Assembly: GCA_965213595.1 (NCBI GenBank) | Contig: CBDBZO010000006.1 | Location: 62,001 to 126,000 of the forward strand | Reading direction: 5' to 3' | DNA length: 64,000 bases | Source of the DNA: JBCCFC01 sp965213595 | GTDB taxonomy: Bacteria > Chloroflexota > Anaerolineae > Caldilineales > Caldilineaceae | In this document: in pieces, positions 16,200 to 24,900 of the stretch | Numbering within the stretch: position 1 is the first letter of the stretch | Layout of the letters: the number at the start of each line of letters is the position of its first letter | The notes under the pieces: generated by a model | Databases searched by the model: none | What the model saw: the letters and a program-made list of their open reading frames with translations, nothing else | What the model was told of the DNA's origin: nothing | Translations under genes and position numbers: made by a program

Positions 16200-17090
16200 G
16201 GGGTGAAGCGGCTGACACGCCGGGCAAAAGTGCGTGCTGCGCTGGGCGACGGTGATGCGCTCGATGGGCGTGGCGCAGCGGGGGCAGGGCTCGCCCGTGC
16301 GGCGGAAAACCTGGTGCTCCAGCTGGTAGCCCCCCGCGACGCCGTTGGGCGGCGCGTAGTTGAGCGTGCTGCTGCCCAGGCTGCTGCCGCGCAGCTCGAT
16401 GCCGCGCGCCAGCACCGCGCGCACGGCTTCGCGTAGCGCGACCACTTCCGCTGGCGTTAGCGAGTGGCCGGGGCGCAGCGGGTGCAGCCGCGCGCGAAAG
16501 AGCGCCTCGTCAGCGTAAATATTGCCCACCCCCGCCACCAGTGACTGATCGAGCAGCAGCGCCTTCGCGGCCGCTTTGCGCCGCCCCAGCGCCTCACCAA
16601 ACGCCGCTGCCGTAAACGCCGCGGAGAGCGGCTCCGGCCCCAGCTTGGGCAGCGCGCTCGCCACTTCGTCCACCAGCCACATTCTTCCAAACTTGCGCAC
16701 GTCGCGGTAGCGTAGTTCGCGCTCGTCGTCCAGCGTCAAAATTACGTGCGTGTGCTTGTCCCGCTCGGGCAAGTCGGCTTCCCCCCCAGCTACGTCATTC
16801 TCAGCTACATTACCCACAGCTACATCACCCTGGGCGGAATGTACGCGCAGCTCGCCCGTCATGCGCAGGTGGACGATCAGCGTGCGCCCGCTCTCCAGAC
16901 CCAGCAGCATATACTTGCCGCGGCGGCCAAAGTCGGCAAAGCGCTCGCCAACCACCTCGCGCCGGAAATCCTCGGCGCTGGGCGCGGCAATGGTGCGCGG
17001 CCAGTAGATTTGCGCGCCCGTCACCGCGCGCCCGCGCAGGGTCGGCTGGATTTCGCGTACGTAGGTTTCAACTTCGGGTAGTTCGGGCAT
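16197..17090 (-). CDS. mutM: Formamidopyrimidine-DNA glycosylase
   Basis: A 297-residue bifunctional glycosylase/AP lyase that removes 8-oxoguanine and related lesions. The catalytic N-terminus PELPEVET (Pro2, Glu3) is intact, with the conserved Lys in RRGKYMLLGLE. The helix-two-turn-helix region has LLDQSLVAGVGNIYADEALF, and the C-terminal zinc finger has CPRCATPIERITVAQRSTHFCPAC. It is about 20 residues longer than usual because of an insert (GDVAVGNVAENDVAGGEAD) encoded by three 15-bp tandem units. It converges on the toxin-antitoxin island behind mutL. Confidence 0.95.
   Translation of the reverse strand: MPELPEVETYVREIQPTLRGRAVTGAQIYWPRTIAAPSAEDFRREVVGERFADFGRRGKYMLLGLESGRTLIVHLRMTGELRVHSAQGDVAVGNVAENDVAGGEADLPERDKHTHVILTLDDERELRYRDVRKFGRMWLVDEVASALPKLGPEPLSAAFTAAAFGEALGRRKAAAKALLLDQSLVAGVGNIYADEALFRARLHPLRPGHSLTPAEVVALREAVRAVLARGIELRGSSLGSSTLNYAPPNGVAGGYQLEHQVFRRTGEPCPRCATPIERITVAQRSTHFCPACQPLHP
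16781..16831 (-). repeat. C7 tract and 15-bp triple repeat inside mutM
   Basis: Three 15-bp units (CAGCTACRTCAYYCT-like) at 16787-16831, preceded by seven C residues. They encode repeated (D/N)VA on the minus strand, inside the N-terminal beta-domain. The unit keeps the frame, whereas slippage of the C7 run would not. Confidence 0.8.
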
Positions 17091-17138
17091 GAGAAACGGT
17101 CTAAATTTAGAATTCCTGGGAACGCATCGGCTGCCTGC

Positions 17139-18809
17139 CTACTTGCGCTCGCGGCTGCGCAGCCAGAGCAGACCGAGCGCCAGCGCCAGCAGCCCTGCCG
17201 CCAGCTGAGCCGTTTGCAGGGTGAGCAGATTGCGCTCGGCGTAGCTCTCCACGTCGACGGCGCGCTCGGAAAAGGTGGCGGGCGTGGGCGTCGCGGTCAT
17301 CGTCGCCGCGGCGTCGCGACCGATGTCGTCGCGCTCAGCTGCGGCGGGGTCGACCTCGCCCGTCTCCGTTACCGCGCTGGCTACTGCGCTGCTCGCTGGG
17401 CCAGTCACGACATTGGTCACGACGGCAACGCTCGGCAGCAGCGGCGAAGCGGGCGCATCTGCCATCAGAAGCGTATTTGTTGGGGCCGCGCTGTCGGCGT
17501 CCGTCAGCATTTCTGTCACCGCGAGCTCCGCATCCCCAGAGCCGGGTTGGGCAACAACCTGCGTGACTTCCACGGTGTCCGTCATCGAGGCCGCGTCCGT
17601 CATCGAGGCCGCATCAGTGACAACGTCCGTTGCCACATCCATCGTGTCTGTCATCCTATCCATCGTGTCCGTCATCAAGGCCGTCTCCGTCATCAACAAG
17701 GTTGCCGCTGCTGGCGTGGCCGCTGCCGTTGAAGCGGGCGCGCTGGTGGCGGCGGACGAAGCAGCCGCGACTTCGCGGGTGGCGGAGAAGGCCTCGACGG
17801 GGGCGCGGCGGGCCGCGGCGGGCGCGGCCTGGCTCATCACCGCCGCATCGGCGGTGACGCCGGGTGCTTCGGCTTCGCCGTCGGCGAGCGCTTCTTCACT
17901 CTCGATATTCCCTCCACCCGCTTCCTCTAGCCCCGATGCTTCCACGCCGCGCCCCGGCGGCAGCGCCATTTCCGCCGCCTCTGCTGCGCTGGATGGCGCT
18001 GCCGCATCAAAGTCAGCTGTTGCGCTATCACCGTCATCGGATGAGGCATCGTCGGTATCGGCGGTGTCGGCGGCGGCGACCTCTCCCTCTGCGTTCTCCG
18101 CACTTTCCTCTGCCAGCAACATCTCCGCTTCAGGCGTGGCCTCGGCAATGAAATCGTCGGTTTCCGCTTCCACAGCCGCCTGTTCAACGAGCGCTTCGTC
18201 CTGCGCGGAAGCATCTTCTTCCACTATTTCTTTGTCGGCCGTGCCTTCGTCCACCGTTTCTTCGACGGCTGCTTCTTCATTGGCTGTATCTTCAACCACT
18301 GCTTCTTCTACCGCTGCACCCCCGGCTGGTGCGGCTTGGGACGCATCGGCATTCGACGGCTGGCTCACCGTGACAAAGGTGCCCTGCTCCGGGCCAATGC
18401 GCGCCGGGGCGACTTGGTCCGCCACAATTAGCGCGAGGAAGACGGCCAGGCTCGTCGCGGCCGCGTTGCGCCAGAGGGGGCTGCCGGAATGCCACAGCGC
18501 GCGCAGGGCCTGCCACACGCCTGCGCTGCCCGTCGCCTCGTTGGGTTCAAGGTTTGGGCGCGCGGTTTGCTGGCGACGTTCGATCACCTCCGACACTTCG
18601 TCCGCACGCAGGGCAAACGAACGCGGCGCGGCCACGCTGGGCAGCTCGTTGAGCAGCTGCACCGTCTGCCGCAGCGTTTGCAGCCGCCAGGCCACGCTCT
18701 CGTCCGCCGCCAGGGCCGCCTCGATTTGCGCGCGCTCCGCCCCGCTGATCTCGCCGTCGATGTAGGCCGAGAGCAGCTCGTCGGAAATAAAGGGTTGCGA
18801 TGAATCCAT
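17139..18809 (-). CDS. Probable anti-sigma factor, large single-pass protein
   Basis: A 556-residue protein encoded just behind an ECF sigma factor. The first 55 residues (ISDELLSAYIDGEISGAERAQIE, then ADESVAWRLQTLRQTVQLLN) have the anti-sigma zf-HC2-like helical layout but lack the zinc-binding Cys and His. A first hydrophobic helix (about 110-130) and a second at the extreme C-terminus (LAAGLLALALGLLWLRSRERK) flank some 400 residues of Ala/Glu/Asp/Thr-rich low complexity with MTDT and VTDA repeats. I infer that it holds the sigma factor at the membrane. The ECF stop and this start are 144 nt apart. Confidence 0.7.
   Translation of the reverse strand: MDSSQPFISDELLSAYIDGEISGAERAQIEAALAADESVAWRLQTLRQTVQLLNELPSVAAPRSFALRADEVSEVIERRQQTARPNLEPNEATGSAGVWQALRALWHSGSPLWRNAAATSLAVFLALIVADQVAPARIGPEQGTFVTVSQPSNADASQAAPAGGAAVEEAVVEDTANEEAAVEETVDEGTADKEIVEEDASAQDEALVEQAAVEAETDDFIAEATPEAEMLLAEESAENAEGEVAAADTADTDDASSDDGDSATADFDAAAPSSAAEAAEMALPPGRGVEASGLEEAGGGNIESEEALADGEAEAPGVTADAAVMSQAAPAAARRAPVEAFSATREVAAASSAATSAPASTAAATPAAATLLMTETALMTDTMDRMTDTMDVATDVVTDAASMTDAASMTDTVEVTQVVAQPGSGDAELAVTEMLTDADSAAPTNTLLMADAPASPLLPSVAVVTNVVTGPASSAVASAVTETGEVDPAAAERDDIGRDAAATMTATPTPATFSERAVDVESYAERNLLTLQTAQLAAGLLALALGLLWLRSRERK
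17570..17700 (-). repeat. Degenerate short tandem repeats (MTDT/ASMTDA)
   Basis: Overlapping 9- to 18-bp repeats of GTCCGTCATCGAGGCC and related units encode a run of Met-Thr-Asp repeats in the extracytoplasmic stretch of the anti-sigma-like protein. Confidence 0.7.
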
Positions 18810-18953
18810 GAGTGTCGAGATACGAAAATACCGGTCGTCTTAATCAAACAAGAGCGTAGTTAAATAAGAGCGCAATCAAGTCAAGAACAGCGTTGCCCAA
18901 AGCGCAGCCTGAACTCGTCGAAGGCGAAGCGGCGATGAGGAAGTCCCAAGCGC

Positions 18954-19580
18954 CTATTCCCTCTGTGGACGGAATTCGGCGGGCAAAAGTTCCGGATGCT
19001 GCTGAAGCAGGCGGCGCAGCTTGGTGCGTCCGCGGCTGATGCGGGACTTGACCGTGCCCAGCGGCTGCTCCGTCGTCTCTGCAATTTCCTCGTAGCTGTA
19101 GCCGTGGATGTCGCAGAGAATCACGACGAGGCGCTGGTCAAAGGGCAGCTGCTGCACGGCGCGTTCGATGGCCGTGCCCAGCTCCATGCGCTCGGCGTGG
19201 AAGGCGGGGTCGGCGGCCGCATCGATGAGGGATGGAGCGTGCTCTTGGCCCGTGGGGAGAGCGTCCAGGCTGTCGGTGGGGCGGCGCTGGCGGCTGCGCA
19301 GCACGTCGTAGCAGGTGTTGGAGACGATGCGCAGCAGCCAGCTTTTGAAGCTGCCGCCGCGAAAGCTTTCGAGCGCGCGAAAGGCCTTGAGAAAGCTCTC
19401 CTGCACGGCATCCTCTGCGCTGCCGGGGTCGCGCAGCAGGCGCAGGGCCACGCTGTACGCCAGCCCCTGGTACTGCACCACGAGCTGGTTGAACGCGCCC
19501 AGCTCGCCGCGCAGCGCCTGCTGGATAAGCTGCTCTTGAGGAGTTGCCGATTGCATTGCCGGTTGCATTGCCGATTGCAT
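18954..19580 (-). CDS. ECF RNA polymerase sigma factor
   Basis: A 208-residue sigma-70 family ECF protein. Region 2 is EDAVQESFLKAFRALESFRG with SWLLRIVSNTCYDVLRSR behind it; region 4 is LPFDQRLVVILCDIHGYSYE and then EEIAETTEQPLGTVKSRISR. It should direct transcription of its own regulon, held in check by the product of the next gene. Three 12-bp repeats at the 5' end (MQSAMQPAMQSA) give three in-frame ATGs, so the true start is uncertain; no ribosome binding site is evident. Confidence 0.92.
   Translation of the reverse strand: MQSAMQPAMQSATPQEQLIQQALRGELGAFNQLVVQYQGLAYSVALRLLRDPGSAEDAVQESFLKAFRALESFRGGSFKSWLLRIVSNTCYDVLRSRQRRPTDSLDALPTGQEHAPSLIDAAADPAFHAERMELGTAIERAVQQLPFDQRLVVILCDIHGYSYEEIAETTEQPLGTVKSRISRGRTKLRRLLQQHPELLPAEFRPQRE
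19545..19580 (-). repeat. 12-bp tandem repeat over the ECF start codon
   Basis: Three 12-bp units of ATGCAAYCGGCA make up the first twelve codons and supply three alternative in-frame start codons. Confidence 0.8.
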
Positions 19581-19826
19581 GAGGACAGGCAGTAAAAATT
19601 AAAGAGTCACGAGAAACGTAACAAACACAAAACGCTGACGGGAACCCGTGGTTTTACATCTGGCAAACGTGATGGGAACCCAAAATTTGTGGCTGAACGT
19701 TTCCTGATTCGCCAAGTTGAAAATAGCCGTGTGCGACCTTTTCCGCTGGCGTACAACATTTGACGATTATAGAGGCCATCTGTATACTTGCCAACTATAG
19801 CCGCGGCGCTGTTGCTGCCGCGACGC

Positions 19827-19911
<85 letters not shown>

Positions 19912-20136
19912 GGTTTAGTAAGCAGTGAGCAGTGAGCAGTAGTCGGACTTCTGCTTGAGCTATCGATTACTGGTTAAACTGCCAAACGTCGGCTTTGGTG
20001 CTGGGCGTCTAGAAATAAACGCTTTGAAGCTGCGCAGGCGGCTTCAATTTTTGTCCCATCGATTCGGTCTATTGATTTAATGAGTTCTTGCGGCCCGTCG
20101 TTTGTTATTTCCCCTTGACGACCGCCTTCCCTTCCC

Positions 20137-21615
20137 ATGAAAATTACTTCCCTCGTGACAAATCAGTTGACAAATCGGCTGGCCGCGCGCTTAATCGCGC
20201 TGGCTTGCTGCGTAGCCCTGGGGCTCGCGGTGGCTGCCTGTGGGCCGGAGCGCAATGCCGCCCCCGTTGACAATGAAACGCTGCTGGCGGAGACCGAGCG
20301 CATTGCCGCCGAATTTGTCGCCGACGGCAACGTGGAGCAGGCGCGCGCCTCACTGGTGGGGCTGGGCATGGCAAACCCCGAACAGTGGCTGCTTTACGCC
20401 ACGGAGGAGAGCATCAATCGCGGCGCCAGCGAAACCAGCAATGCGCTGGTGGAGTTTGCCGATGCGCTGGGCTTGCAGTCGGCGGCGACGCGGCGCTATG
20501 CCGAGCTCAACGGCCTAACGGAAATCAGCGGTGAAGGCGTCGTGGAGACGCTGGCGCCCGTGGCGGGGGCCGTCGCCGCGGCGGAAGCGCGCGCGGACCA
20601 GGCCGCCGCAAACAGCAGCGCCGCCGAGCCCCGGGCGGACGAGGCCGACGCCGAGTCTGTCGAGCGCGGCGATAGCGAAGCCAGCGAGGATGAGGCCGAC
20701 GAAGCCGAGGCTGATGAGGAAGAGGCAGAAGCCGACGAGGACGCCGCCGAGTCGACCAGCAGCCCCGCCATCAGCGCCGCCGCGCCGCTCAATCTGCGCG
20801 GCGGGCCGGGTACAAATTACAACATCGTCGGCTCGCTGCAAATGGGCCAAACGGCGGACGTTGTCGCCCGCAACCCAAGCGGCGACTGGTGGCAGATCAG
20901 CACCGGTGGCGCGCAGGGCTGGGTCTACAGCCCGCTGGTTACAACCAGCGGCGACGTCAGCGCCGTGGCGGTGGCTGCCGATATTCCGGCGCCGCTGCCG
21001 CCCACGCCCGCGCCGGTGGCCCAAGCGCCCGCGCCCGCTGCCGAAGCGCCCGCGCCCGCGGAGTCGGAAAGTCAGCCCGAAGCGCCCGCCGAGGAGGCCC
21101 CGGCAGAGGACGCCCCCGCGCAGGATGCACCGGCGGAGGAGGCCCCGGCGGAGGCAGCACCCCCGCCCGCCGGCGAGACGCCACACTTTACCGTGGTGCA
21201 AAAGCGGCTGTGGAACAAGCAGGAGAACGACGGCTGCATCGGCAAACATCTGGCGCGCGTCAACGTGGTGGACAGCAACAACGTGCGGCTCAACGGCGTG
21301 ACGCTGCAAAGCCCCTACACCGGCGTGACGCTCGTCACCGGCGATCAGGGCAAGGGCGATGGCGTGATCGAGTACGATCTGCACCAGAGCGGCGATGCCT
21401 TTAAGGTGATGACCGATCACAAGGGGCGCGCCGTGACCAGCGACATCACCGAAGGGGCAACCACCCGCACGCCAGACATTGACCAGCAGACCTTTGTCGA
21501 TGCGGGCTACTGCTCCAACGATGCCGACTGCCAGGTCTTCTACAACAGCTGGGGCTGCCACGGCCACTACAGCTGGGAATTTACGCTGCAAATGGATCGT
21601 TCGGCGGATCAGTAA
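20137..21615 (+). CDS. SH3-domain lipoprotein
   Basis: A 492-residue surface lipoprotein. The signal peptide ends in LAVAAC, with Cys35 as the lipidated residue. An Ala/Glu-rich helical stretch (about 130-205) leads to a bacterial SH3 domain near 212-268 (APLNLRGGPGTNYNIVGSLQ and DWWQISTGGAQGWVYSPLV), probably for peptidoglycan binding. A Pro/Ala-rich linker precedes a C-terminal domain (about 345-490) with four Cys (GCIGKH, YCSNDADC, GCHGHY). That domain resembles the C-terminus of the next gene's product. The ATG lies 41 nt after a poly-T stretch; no strong ribosome binding site is visible. Confidence 0.8.
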   Translation: MKITSLVTNQLTNRLAARLIALACCVALGLAVAACGPERNAAPVDNETLLAETERIAAEFVADGNVEQARASLVGLGMANPEQWLLYATEESINRGASETSNALVEFADALGLQSAATRRYAELNGLTEISGEGVVETLAPVAGAVAAAEARADQAAANSSAAEPRADEADAESVERGDSEASEDEADEAEADEEEAEADEDAAESTSSPAISAAAPLNLRGGPGTNYNIVGSLQMGQTADVVARNPSGDWWQISTGGAQGWVYSPLVTTSGDVSAVAVAADIPAPLPPTPAPVAQAPAPAAEAPAPAESESQPEAPAEEAPAEDAPAQDAPAEEAPAEAAPPPAGETPHFTVVQKRLWNKQENDGCIGKHLARVNVVDSNNVRLNGVTLQSPYTGVTLVTGDQGKGDGVIEYDLHQSGDAFKVMTDHKGRAVTSDITEGATTRTPDIDQQTFVDAGYCSNDADCQVFYNSWGCHGHYSWEFTLQMDRSADQ

Positions 21616-21680
21616 GCAGTGATCAGTGGGTTAGTGATCAGTAATCAGTTGGTATGCAGCCATAACTGATCACTGTCGGA

Positions 21681-21927
21681 TCTCATTAAGTTGTGTACGA
21701 AAAGAGTCTCATAAAGTCGTGCGCGTTCCTCAGAGAAATACCGGTGGCTAGATCAATTAGCCTCCAAATCGAGTCCACACACTCAGAGTACAGGTCTGTA
21801 AAAGCACATCGCTAGCGATTTTGGGCAATTTTGATTGCGCAGATGGCCGAAGAAAGGCTCTTGAATTGATTATGTAAACAATTGCGCACGACTTTATGAG
21901 ACGAATCTGTGACACAACTTAATGAGA
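21681..21927. mobile_element. MITE-like element with double terminal repeats
   Basis: A 247-bp non-coding element. The outer ends TCTCATTAAGTTGTG (21681-21695) and CACAACTTAATGAGA (21913-21927) are perfect inverted repeats. A second, inner perfect 18-bp pair TCTCATAAAGTCGTGCGC (21707-21724) / its complement (21884-21901) lies inside. Outer and inner motifs are related (TCTCATWAAGTYGTG), so each end carries two direct copies, like paired transposase sites. On both sides are runs of GATCACTGAT-type repeats (21618-21672, 21933-21970). Together these fill the 378-nt gap before the CNB gene. Confidence 0.75.
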
Positions 21928-21993
21928 CTCAACATCACTGATGACTGATCACTGATGACTGATCACTAACAACGACGGCTGCAAGGAGAGAAC

Positions 21994-24663
21994 GTGAACT
22001 TGGACTTAATCCGCATGATTCCGCTGTTTGCCGATTTATCCGGCGAGGAGCAGGAATCGCTGACCGATAGCTTTGCCCAGCTGCATCTTGAACAGGGCGA
22101 AACGCTCTTCGACGCGGGCGACCGCTCCGAGGCGCTCTTCGTCATCGAGCGCGGCTACGTGAGCATTGTGGGGCGGGACGGCCAGAACCTGGCGACGCTG
22201 GGCCCCGGCAGCATTGTCGGCGAGGCCAGCCTCTTTCGCCACGAAAATCACGAGGTCGGCGCGACGGCGGCCACGGCGCTGGACTATCTCAACCTCTCCA
22301 ACGCGCAGCTGCGCAACCTGATTCTGCGCCAGCCCTCCATCGGCATCAAGCTCAGCAATCGCTTTGGTACGCTGCTCGCGCAGATGGAGGATTACCTGGT
22401 TGCGCGGCTTGCCAAAACCGATGAGCTAAACCGCCTGCCGCAGCACACGCTGCAGACCGTGGCCAGCCGGCTCAAATCTTACCCGATTGCCGCCGGGCAG
22501 GCGCTCTTCAAGGCGGGCGATGCGCCGCGCGGCCTCTTTCTCGTGGAGGAGGGCGCGGTGGAGCTGCGCCCGGAAACGTCAATTGTGGACGAGGACGTGC
22601 AGACGATTGCGCCCGGCGCAATTATCGGCACGCTGGCGCTGTTGACGAACAAGCCCTACACCCACACCGCCGTCGCCCTGGAGCCGACGCTGCTCTGGTC
22701 GCTGACGAGCGAGCAGTTTCAGCAGCTCAACACCGAACACCCGGCGTTGCGGCGCAGCCTGGGCCGCAACGTGCGCGCCCGCCTCAGCACCTCGGATCAG
22801 GCCAAGGCCGTGGCGCGGCTCTCGCAGATGCCGCTCTTTGCCGAGCTTTCGCCGCAGACGATGCAGGCCATCGTGCAGCGCATGATTTTGCAGCACGTGC
22901 CCGCCGGCGAGCGCGTCTACCACATCGGCGAGCCGGGCGATGCGCTCTACCTGATCGAAAATGGCGAGATTGATTTGCGCGCGCAGAACGCCAGCGGCGC
23001 GCTGGAGGAGCTGGCGAGAGTGGGCCCCAACGGCTTTTTTGGCGAGATGAGCCTGCTCACCGGCAAAATTCGCACCGAAGACGCGACGGCGCTGCGCCAC
23101 GCCAACCTGTGGGTGCTCTACAAATCGGATTTGGATGCGCTGGTGGCCGATCATCCGGCGATTGGCACGGCGCTGAGCCAGGGCGTGGCCACGCGCCTGG
23201 CTGCCGAAGAGCAGAACAGCGACATCGAGCGCTTCCGCAGCTTTGCGCTGCTGGGTGGGCTGGACGACGATCAGCTGCGCCAGGTGGTGCGCTATCTGCG
23301 CCCCACCCGCTACCGCGCGGGCGAGCAGATCGTGCGCGCCAGCACGCCGGGCGAAGCGCTCTTCCTGATCGACCGCGGCCAGGTGCGCGCGCAGCCCATG
23401 AACGGCGGCGGCTGGATTTTGGATGCGGGCGAAAGCTTTGGCGAGCGCGCGCTGATTACCAACCAGCCGCACAATCTCGGCGTCACGGCGGAGACGGACG
23501 TCGATCTGTGGGTGCTCAGCAAGGCCGATTTTGACGTGCTGGTGGGGCGCTACCCCAACCTGGCGCTCAGCCTCAGCCGCATGTTGAGCCAGCGCGTGGG
23601 CCAAACCGGCGAATTTGCGCCGGTCGCGGGGGCGGGCTACGAGCCCAGCGGCTATCCCCAAGCGGGTTACGATCAACCCGGCTATGCCCCGCAGCCCTAC
23701 ATCACGCCCGATGACGAAGCGGTCTACAGCCCCGCTGCCCGCCGCCGCCGCCGCGCCAGCGCGGGCCGCGAAGGGGGGCGCCGGGGCTTTGGCGGCTGGT
23801 TTGGCAACCTCAGCGCCACCGGCAAGCTGCTCTTTGTGACCTTGATTCTGCTGGCGATTATCCTGGTGGGCGTCACCGCACCCTTTGCCGTGATGAACTA
23901 TATGCAGACGGGCAGCTTTATGGGGGCCAACGGCTTCTACAGCGCGCTCAACTCGGTCTACAGCGTTGGCTCGTGGGAGCTGGCGCGGCTGGATCAAGGC
24001 GCGGTGCAGGCCCTCGCACTGGCGGACAGCCAAGTGCCCGCCACGGCGACCTGGACGCCGCGCCCCACCCAAACGTCCGCCCCCACCAGCACGCCGCTGC
24101 CCACCGGCACGCCGCCACCCACGGCGGCCGCGCTGGCCAGGGCGCCGGCTTTTATTCCCGCCCCAGTGGCGGTTGCCCAAGCAGCGCCCGTAGCGGAAAT
24201 TGCCGAGGAGCAGCCCGAAGCGGAACCCGTGGTGGCGGCGGCAGCCCCGCCGCGCGCCTGGGACGGACGGCTGGATCGGCTGGGCGTGCGGGTGGACGAA
24301 GCCCCCGCCTCGCCCGGCCAGCCCTACTGGCGGCTGATCGAGGCGCGCTGGGCCGATGAGCAGGAGTCGCAGGGTCGCCACCACATTTATGTCGAGGTGC
24401 TGGACGAGAACGGCAGCCGCGTGGCCAACCATCCGGTGCGCGTCAGCTGGGCCGAAGGCAACACCATCGGCCAAACCGAAAACAAGCCCGCCCCCGAATA
24501 TCCCTTTAACTTCCAGATGTTCGCCGCTGGCAATTCCTACTCCGTGTCCATCGAAGGGCTGCCCAGCGACAAAATCGTCGGTGTCGGCCTGGGCGATCTT
24601 GACAAGCCCACCTGGACGGTGCACACCAGCGTCTATCTCGTTTACCAGCGCGCGGTGAAGTAG
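21994..24663 (+). CDS. Membrane protein with four cyclic-nucleotide-binding domains
   Basis: An 889-residue protein with four successive CNB domains (about 10-120, 145-265, 275-395 and 405-525), each with the Gly-rich beta-roll pattern such as LFDAGDRSEALFVIERGYVS and VYHIGEPGDALYLIENGEID. A Tyr/Pro-rich linker and a basic stretch (RRRRRASAGREGGRRG) lead to a single transmembrane helix at about 610-632. A Thr/Pro linker then leads to a C-terminal domain (774-889) like that of the upstream lipoprotein. The layout suggests cytoplasmic nucleotide sensing joined to an outside domain. GTG start with AAGGAGAGAAC in front. Confidence 0.85.
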   Translation: MNLDLIRMIPLFADLSGEEQESLTDSFAQLHLEQGETLFDAGDRSEALFVIERGYVSIVGRDGQNLATLGPGSIVGEASLFRHENHEVGATAATALDYLNLSNAQLRNLILRQPSIGIKLSNRFGTLLAQMEDYLVARLAKTDELNRLPQHTLQTVASRLKSYPIAAGQALFKAGDAPRGLFLVEEGAVELRPETSIVDEDVQTIAPGAIIGTLALLTNKPYTHTAVALEPTLLWSLTSEQFQQLNTEHPALRRSLGRNVRARLSTSDQAKAVARLSQMPLFAELSPQTMQAIVQRMILQHVPAGERVYHIGEPGDALYLIENGEIDLRAQNASGALEELARVGPNGFFGEMSLLTGKIRTEDATALRHANLWVLYKSDLDALVADHPAIGTALSQGVATRLAAEEQNSDIERFRSFALLGGLDDDQLRQVVRYLRPTRYRAGEQIVRASTPGEALFLIDRGQVRAQPMNGGGWILDAGESFGERALITNQPHNLGVTAETDVDLWVLSKADFDVLVGRYPNLALSLSRMLSQRVGQTGEFAPVAGAGYEPSGYPQAGYDQPGYAPQPYITPDDEAVYSPAARRRRRASAGREGGRRGFGGWFGNLSATGKLLFVTLILLAIILVGVTAPFAVMNYMQTGSFMGANGFYSALNSVYSVGSWELARLDQGAVQALALADSQVPATATWTPRPTQTSAPTSTPLPTGTPPPTAAALARAPAFIPAPVAVAQAAPVAEIAEEQPEAEPVVAAAAPPRAWDGRLDRLGVRVDEAPASPGQPYWRLIEARWADEQESQGRHHIYVEVLDENGSRVANHPVRVSWAEGNTIGQTENKPAPEYPFNFQMFAAGNSYSVSIEGLPSDKIVGVGLGDLDKPTWTVHTSVYLVYQRAVK

Positions 24664-24680
24664 CCTTCGCCCGGTCGCCA

Positions 24681-24720
24681 GCAGAAAGCCCGGCTTCCCA
24701 GGAGAAGCCGGGCTTTCTGC
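24681..24720 (+). terminator. Terminator after the CNB gene
   Basis: Perfect 17-nt arms (GCAGAAAGCCCGGCTTC / GAAGCCGGGCTTTCTGC) with a CCAGGA loop, 17 nt after the stop. The 3' tail is CTTAGG rather than a T-run, so efficiency is uncertain. Confidence 0.65.
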
Positions 24721-24722
24721 TT

Positions 24723-24840
24723 AGGTGACGGGCTGACATTTGGCAATTTGGCCCTCACCCCCAGCCCCTCTCCCAGGGTGGGAGAGGGGAGCGGAAGGTT
24801 CCTTTCGCGTTTGGGTCGTCAGTGAAGCGTCAACGGAACT
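24723..24840. repeat. MITE-like repeat copy 1 (AGGTTCCGTTGA family)
   Basis: Starts AGGTGACGGGCTGACATTTG, contains GCCCTCACCCCCAGCC and one hairpin CCCCTCTCCC-AGGGT-GGGAGAGGGG, and ends in TCAACGGAACT. Ends match the inverted repeats of the complete copy at 58622-58785; the second hairpin and right core arm are lost. Confidence 0.65.
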
Positions 24841-24900
24841 GAGCGCGGCGTGTGCGACCGAGCAATCAACTAATACTCCATCCTGAAAGGCACTCCCAAC

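Noticed and set aside
13219..16200. Prophage or integrative element with its own integrase
   Set aside because: The island has only toxin-type genes and mutL fragments; no integrase, recombinase or phage gene is present.
17275..18765. Long plus-strand frame opposite the anti-sigma gene
   Set aside because: It is a by-product of the GC-rich, Ala/Ser-biased composition; the minus-strand frame has the sigma-linked context and recognisable helices.
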